NCBI RefSeq assembly: GCF_013815995.1
Contig: NZ_JACDFE010000013.1
Coordinates: 1 to 36,388 of the forward strand
Source: Sporichthya sp.
GTDB taxonomy: Bacteria > Actinomycetota > Actinomycetes > Sporichthyales > Sporichthyaceae
Reading direction: 5' to 3'
Length of the DNA: 36,388 nucleotides
Below the pieces are notes generated by a model, which was not told the DNA's origin, searched no databases, and was given only the letters and a program-made list of their open reading frames with translations. Positions within the stretch are counted from its first letter, which is position 1. Every line of letters begins with the position of its first letter. Of the stretch, positions 31,967-36,388 are shown one piece after another. Both the position numbers and the translations under genes were made by a program.

Positions 31967-34923
31967 CAGGACAAGGTGGTGTCCCGGCCGGCTCCGCCGC
32001 TGCAGGAGTCGCGGCCCGCGCCGCCCCTGAGGGCGTCCCGGCCGGCGCCGCCGTAGAGCTTGTCGTTGCCGCCGTTGCCCTTGAGGGTGTCGTTGCCGTT
32101 GCCGCCGCAGATGACGTCGTTGCCGCCGCGGCCGGCGACGGTGTCGTTCCCGCCGCGGGCATCGATGACATCGGCGCGCCTGGTGCCGCGCAGGGTGTCG
32201 TTGCCGGCGGTGCCGACGATGGTCGCCTTGCGGCCGCCGCAGGAACCCGACGGCGCGGACGGCGGCGCCGGGGGAGCCGGGACGAATGGCGGCACGACGG
32301 TGATCGCGCGCGCGGCCTGCGGGGCCGGGTTGAACAACGAGCTCCCGGCCTGATCGGCCGTCAGCGTGCAGGTGCCGGCCGCCAGGTAGCTCACCGTGTT
32401 GCCGGCCAAACTGCACACCCCGGCCGAGCCGGGCGCGACGTTGAGGGTGACGGTCAGGCCGGAGGAGGCGCTAGCGCTCACCGAGCCATTGCCGCCGACG
32501 GTGCCACTCGAGGGTGCGGCGAAGGAGATCGTCTGCGACTGTTTGGTGACCGTGACTGCGCGGGCGGCCTGGGTGGCCGCGGCGAAGATCGCGGTGCCCG
32601 CCTGATCGGCGCTGAGGGTGCAGGTGCCGGGGGCCGCGTAATTCAGCGTCGTCCCGGCGAGGGTGCAGATGCCGGCGGAGGCCGGGGTCAGGGCCAGGGT
32701 GACCGGGAGCCCGGAGGAGGCGCTCGCGCCGGCCGGTGCGCTGGCTCCGACGAAGCCGGACGTGCCCAGGCTGAGGTGGATCGACTGGACCTGCTTGGCG
32801 ACGGTCACGAGCACGGTGACCGGGGACGCGGGGTCGTAGCCGCCACCGCCGGCCTGGTTCGCGTGCAGGGTGCAAAGGCCGTTCGTCAGGTAGGTGACGG
32901 TGTTGCCGGCCAAGAAGCACACCGTCGTCGAGGCGGCGTCCACGGTCAGCGCGACGGGCCGGCCGGAGGACGCGACCGGCGTCAGTTGGGTGCTGGTGCC
33001 GGCGAGCGCGGCCGCCGGGGCGTCGAAGCTGATGGTGTTGTCGGGTGCGCTCAGTGCGGCGGCCAGAGGCATCCGGGCGGCAGCAGCGTCGATGAGGCCG
33101 GCTCCCTCCACCAGCGGGTCCAGACCCTGGTCGACCGCGGTCGTGCGCATCGCGGTGATCACCAGGTCCTGCACCTGCACCGGCGTCGCCGCGGGGTGGG
33201 CGTCGGTGAGCACTTCGCTCAGGACGACGGCGACGGCGGCGGCGTGCGGGGCGGCGGCCGAGGTGCCGCAGAACCGGTACGGGCCCGGGGAAGGAGAACC
33301 GAAGAAGGTGTTCAGGCCGCAGTCGCTGGCGGTGAGATCCGGCTTGGCCAGCACCCGCGCGGCGCCGAGCGCTGCGGCCGCCGTGGTTCCGCTGACCGGG
33401 GCGAACAGGTGGGTCACCGGGCCGTGGGAGGAGAAGTTCTGCACCGTCGAAGCCAGCACGCTGCGCGCGCCCACGGACACCGTGTCGGCGCCGCCGTTGT
33501 GGCCCATGATCGTCGGGCCCATCACGTCCCCACCCGATCCGGTCGTGTAGTCCATGGTGGCGAACATGTCCGGGTCGCCGAAGAAGACGAACTTCATCCG
33601 CGGGGTATCCGAGCCGCTGAAGCGCCCGATCACGACCCGCAGGTCCTGGCTGGAGGCGGTGTCGTTCTCGTAGCTGAGCACCTCGACCGGCTTCTTGCTG
33701 GACAGGTTGGGATCGATCGACTTCTCGATCACGTTGCCGGCGCCGTCGAGCAGGTAGAGGTCGATGTCGTTGGTGACCCCGAAGTGCGGTTGGGCCCACT
33801 GCAGGTCGAGCACGAATTTCCGGCCCGGCTTGAGGCGGACCTTGAAGTCGCTGTCGGCGCCGGGTCCGGGATCGAAGTCGTGGCAGTCGTCGAGGATGTC
33901 GACGCTCGGGATGGCCATCACCGGACACGGAATGGGCCGGTAGGCCATCGCCTCATACGACCCGACGTCGTTCCCGCCGAGCACGACGTTGCTGTTCCCT
34001 GCGCTGCTGAAGTACTGCACACCCGTGGCGGTGACGTCGGCGATCGCGTTGTCGATGATGCCGGGTTGGTAGAAGGGCTCCTCGAAGTAGCTGACGTCGT
34101 CCACGATCACGTCCGCGCCGGCGGCGGCGAGGTCGGCGATGTTGTCGGCGAACTCGCTCTCGCCGCTGAAGGCGGTCGCGAAGGACAGCGCGGCGCCCGG
34201 GGCGAGGTCGTGCACGACCTGGGCCATCGCCCGGCCCTCGTCGACCTCGTCCTGCTCGCTGTCGTCCAGAACGGTCACCGGGGTTGCGCAGGTGTTCCCG
34301 GGCCCGGGCAGGTTCCCGGTGGCGACGTCGCCGGAGGCGTGCGTGGGAGCGCCACTCCACTGGTCGAAGGAGTCGGAGAGCACCCCGACGCTCAGGCCCG
34401 TCCCGTCGGCGCCGGTCGCGGAGCGCAGGTCGTCGGCGTGCAGCTCCTCGTCGCCCTCGCTCACGATCCCGGTCGCGCAGGCGGCGTGCGTGATCGGGGT
34501 CAGGATGTCCGCGACGTACTCGACACCCTCGACATCCGCGACGTTGTCCAGCTGGTCGGGCTTCACGCCGGCCGTGACCAGGCGCAGCTCCGGGTTCTCG
34601 TGCGTGACGATCGCCCCGGCCGCGGTGATCCGGTCCAGGACGTCCTCGGTGAACTCGGCCACCCGGATCTCGACCAGGTAGCGCTGGTCGTCGTACCTGA
34701 GCAGGCTGCCCGGCCCGTCGGGGGGCGTGGAGGTCTCGTCGGCGACCTCGCGGGTGGTCACCTCGGGTTCGGCGTTGACCTCCTGCAGGCGCGAGGACAG
34801 CACCGCGTCCTGGCGGCTCTCGGGCTTGGGGTCGGCGGCCGACGCGATCGGGGCCGGCAGTGCGGTCAGGGCGCCGACGGCGAGGGCCCCGGCCAGGACC
34901 AGCGCAAAGCGAGGCGTCGGCAC
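31963..34923 (-). CDS. Secreted subtilase-like protease with Ig-like repeats and C-terminal RTX calcium repeats
   Basis: A 986-residue exported protein. Signal peptide 1-29 (V-L-A-G-A-L-A-V-G-A-L-T, cut after A-S-A). The peptidase S8-like part has V-G-V-L-S-D-S-F-D (Asp184), D-E-V-D-E-G-R-A-M-A-Q-V-V-H (Glu229 where His is usual), S-S-A-G-N-S-N (Asn310) and C-G-T-S-A-A-A-P-H (Ser555). The D-E-G-R-A-M form with Glu recalls the Ser-Glu-Asp sedolisin arrangement. An insert (about 340-470) carries L-D-L-Q-W. Three repeats of about 80 residues (S-S-G-x-x-V-T-L ... C-T-L-x-A-D/N-Q-A-G) follow, then a Pro-rich linker and about eight RTX nonapeptides (G-G-N-G-N-D-T-L-K) from 905 to the end. RTX repeats bind calcium after export. 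GTG 34923 has GGAGGGGG at 11 bases. Substrate unknown. Confidence 0.85.
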   Translation of the reverse strand: MPTPRFALVLAGALAVGALTALPAPIASAADPKPESRQDAVLSSRLQEVNAEPEVTTREVADETSTPPDGPGSLLRYDDQRYLVEIRVAEFTEDVLDRITAAGAIVTHENPELRLVTAGVKPDQLDNVADVEGVEYVADILTPITHAACATGIVSEGDEELHADDLRSATGADGTGLSVGVLSDSFDQWSGAPTHASGDVATGNLPGPGNTCATPVTVLDDSEQDEVDEGRAMAQVVHDLAPGAALSFATAFSGESEFADNIADLAAAGADVIVDDVSYFEEPFYQPGIIDNAIADVTATGVQYFSSAGNSNVVLGGNDVGSYEAMAYRPIPCPVMAIPSVDILDDCHDFDPGPGADSDFKVRLKPGRKFVLDLQWAQPHFGVTNDIDLYLLDGAGNVIEKSIDPNLSSKKPVEVLSYENDTASSQDLRVVIGRFSGSDTPRMKFVFFGDPDMFATMDYTTGSGGDVMGPTIMGHNGGADTVSVGARSVLASTVQNFSSHGPVTHLFAPVSGTTAAAALGAARVLAKPDLTASDCGLNTFFGSPSPGPYRFCGTSAAAPHAAAVAVVLSEVLTDAHPAATPVQVQDLVITAMRTTAVDQGLDPLVEGAGLIDAAAARMPLAAALSAPDNTISFDAPAAALAGTSTQLTPVASSGRPVALTVDAASTTVCFLAGNTVTYLTNGLCTLHANQAGGGGYDPASPVTVLVTVAKQVQSIHLSLGTSGFVGASAPAGASASSGLPVTLALTPASAGICTLAGTTLNYAAPGTCTLSADQAGTAIFAAATQAARAVTVTKQSQTISFAAPSSGTVGGNGSVSASASSGLTVTLNVAPGSAGVCSLAGNTVSYLAAGTCTLTADQAGSSLFNPAPQAARAITVVPPFVPAPPAPPSAPSGSCGGRKATIVGTAGNDTLRGTRRADVIDARGGNDTVAGRGGNDVICGGNGNDTLKGNGGNDKLYGGAGRDALRGGAGRDSCSGGAGRDTTLSC

Positions 34924-35034
34924 CTACAGATAGTCCCCCTCCGCCCCCGGGGCACCTAACACCTTGGCCTCATCGGGTGAGTCGGCGACTAAGCTCACCG
35001 CGATTGGGACGTAGAGGTAGTGGAGAGCACTGGC

Positions 35035-35790
35035 ATGTCGGGTCATTCCAAGTGGGCGACGACCAAGCACAAGAAGGCCGTCGTCGATGCGCGTCGCGGA
35101 AAGATGTTCGCGAAGCTGATCAAGAACATCGAGGTCGCGGCCCGCACCGGGGGCGGGGACATGGCCGGCAACCCGACGCTGTTCGATGCCGTCCAGAAGG
35201 CGAAGAAGTCTTCGGTCCCCAACGACAACATCGACCGCGCGGTCAAGCGCGGCTCCGGCGCCGAAGCCGGCGGAGCGGACTACCAGACGATCATGTACGA
35301 GGGCTACGGCCCGAACGGCGTCGCGGTCCTCATCGAGTGCCTCACCGACAACCGCAACCGGGCGGCCTCCGACGTGCGCGTCGCGGTCACGCGCAACCAC
35401 GGTTCGATGGGTGACCCGGGCTCGGTCGCGTACCTGTTCAACCGCAAGGGCGTGGTGATCGTGCCCAAGGAGAACGGCCTGACCGAGGACGATGTCCTCG
35501 GCGCAGTGCTCGATGCCGGCGCCGAAGAGGTCAACGACCTCGGCGAGGCCTTCGAGGTGATCAGCGAGGCGACCGACATGGTCGCGGTGCGCACCGCCCT
35601 GCAGGACGCGAAGATCGAGTACGACTCCGCGGACGCCTCGTTCGTCCCGAGCATGAACATCTCGCTCGACGTCGAGGGCGCGACGAAGGTCTTCAAACTG
35701 ATCGACGCCCTCGAGGATCTCGACGACGTCCAGAACGTGTACTCCAACGCCGATATCTCCGACGAGGTCCTCGCGCTCCTCGACGCGTAG
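35035..35790 (+). CDS. yebC: YebC/PmpR-family regulatory or translation-associated protein
   Basis: A 251-residue protein of the YebC/PmpR/TACO1 family. The N-terminus [13 protein letters not shown] is diagnostic, followed by R-G-K-M-F-A-K-L-I and [17 protein letters not shown]. The middle [20 protein letters not shown] and the acidic end [10 protein letters not shown] are also standard. The family has been proposed as a transcription regulator and as a ribosome-associated factor for proline-rich stretches. ATG 35035 follows GGAGAG. In many actinobacteria it follows pdxT and precedes ruvC; here the protease intervenes and a lipoprotein gene follows. Confidence 0.96.
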   Translation: MSGHSKWATTKHKKAVVDARRGKMFAKLIKNIEVAARTGGGDMAGNPTLFDAVQKAKKSSVPNDNIDRAVKRGSGAEAGGADYQTIMYEGYGPNGVAVLIECLTDNRNRAASDVRVAVTRNHGSMGDPGSVAYLFNRKGVVIVPKENGLTEDDVLGAVLDAGAEEVNDLGEAFEVISEATDMVAVRTALQDAKIEYDSADASFVPSMNISLDVEGATKVFKLIDALEDLDDVQNVYSNADISDEVLALLDA

Positions 35791-35799
35791 GCGGACGCG

Positions 35800-36369
35800 A
35801 TGTCCCCTTGGTCCCGCCGGCCCGGTGCGGCAGCGGCGTTGTGCGTGGTGCTGGCCTCGGCCGTGCTGTCGGCCTGCGGCGGTTCGGATTCCGACTCCGG
35901 GGCCGCGCCGGCCGGCACCGTGCCGGCGGAGTCCTACCGGCAGGCGTTCTGCGGGGCGCGGACTTCGTTCCAGTCCCTGGTGCAGACCATGGGCGCCCGG
36001 GGGTCCGCACCGCTGAACCAGACCGACCTGACATCGGACCAGCAGACCCGTCTCGTCTTCGTCGACGGTCTGGTCGACGCCGCCGGGCAGATCGTGACGG
36101 CCCTGACCGCCGGCGGTGCCCCGGACGTCCAAGGCGGCCGAGCAGGCGCGGAGGCGACGGTCGAGGTGTACCGGGCCGTCGAGGACGAGTTCGCCGCCGC
36201 CCGCAAGGACTTCGCCGACGCCGCGGTGGGGGACCGGGCGGACTACCTGGCGGCCGTCAAGAAGCTGCAGGCTGCCCTGGTGGCAGCGGCGAACAGCCTC
36301 GGCACCGCGGCGGGCAAAGAAGTCAGCGAGATCGACCCGGCGTTCAACGCGATCCTGCACTGCCCCTGA
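35800..36369 (+). CDS. Lipoprotein of unknown function
   Basis: A 189-residue protein with a lipoprotein signal: basic W-S-R-R, hydrophobic A-A-L-C-V-V-L-A-S-A, lipobox L-S-A-C with lipidation at Cys26, then a Gly/Ser/Asp spacer. The mature part is alpha-helical, with two further Cys (C-G-A-R near residue 50 and the C-terminal H-C-P) that may form a disulfide. No family recognised. It begins 10 bases after yebC and may be co-transcribed. ATG 35800 is the earliest and fits the signal peptide. Confidence 0.8.
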   Translation: MSPWSRRPGAAAALCVVLASAVLSACGGSDSDSGAAPAGTVPAESYRQAFCGARTSFQSLVQTMGARGSAPLNQTDLTSDQQTRLVFVDGLVDAAGQIVTALTAGGAPDVQGGRAGAEATVEVYRAVEDEFAAARKDFADAAVGDRADYLAAVKKLQAALVAAANSLGTAAGKEVSEIDPAFNAILHCP

Positions 36370-36388
36370 AACGCGTTACGTCCGGCCC

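Noticed and set aside
31963-32230. Regular gcc-rich repeat, considered as a CRISPR-like or satellite array
   Set aside because: It encodes the RTX nonapeptides (G-G-x-G-x-D) of the protease and the units are not identical.
32776-34959. A 727-codon plus-strand frame and several others over the protease gene
   Set aside because: Val/Gly/His-rich antisense shadow of the protease, no domains.

Overview
The window is high-GC DNA from an actinobacterium (Actinomycetota). It carries ssgB, a family restricted to morphologically complex actinomycetes, and a conserved thrS / HIT protein / pgsA / acyltransferase / pimA / pdxS / pdxT / yebC neighbourhood typical of the phylum. A sporulating lineage is likely (Sporichthya- or Frankia-like is only a guess); the genus cannot be fixed from sequence reading.

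Layout. (1) Positions 1 to about 6,400 are a graveyard of accessory genes: the end of an IS630-type transposase, a SigK-like sigma factor broken by two frameshifts, a patatin-like lipase with a late frameshift, a MobF relaxase remnant, an excisionase-like gene broken by an 8-base insertion, a Fic toxin broken twice beside its VbhA-like antitoxin, a methyltransferase lacking its N-terminal third, an intact secreted repeat protein and an IS1182-type transposase remnant. Relaxase, excisionase, toxin-antitoxin and IS pieces suggest a decayed integrative element. The tRNA cluster lies to its right with 3' ends facing it. (2) 6,413-9,723: a multi-sensor SpoIIE-type phosphatase and a Gly-Cys-Val tRNA cluster with a strong UUCG terminator. 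(3) 9,839-12,935: pabB-pabC (folate), ssgB (sporulation septum placement) and a Val tRNA. (4) 13,059-15,499: a response-regulator/phosphatase, a histidine kinase and a single-domain response regulator. The first two look truncated and joined by an internal deletion. (5) 15,595-36,369: the housekeeping block. thrS and a HIT hydrolase precede a wax-ester/DGAT enzyme and an EF-G2-like GTPase. Then come pgsA, the acyltransferase and pimA (phosphatidylinositol mannoside synthesis), a small membrane protein, an SGNH-fused acyltransferase, a TetR regulator with an AidB-like acyl-CoA dehydrogenase, pdxS-pdxT (pyridoxal phosphate synthase), a large secreted S8-type protease with RTX repeats, yebC and a lipoprotein.

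How genes work together: pgsA, the acyltransferase and pimA overlap by 1-4 bases and should be one transcript for the first steps of PIM assembly; pdxS/pdxT overlap and encode one enzyme complex; pabB/pabC are consecutive steps to p-aminobenzoate; the TetR gene overlaps its acyl-CoA dehydrogenase and is preceded by a 44-bp palindromic operator-like element.

No clearly new multi-gene system could be demonstrated. The most unusual items are the deletion-fusion in the signalling operon, the palindromic/tandem elements around the wax-ester synthase and TetR genes, the perfect inverted repeat over the pabB stop codon, and the S8-type protease that has Glu where His is expected.
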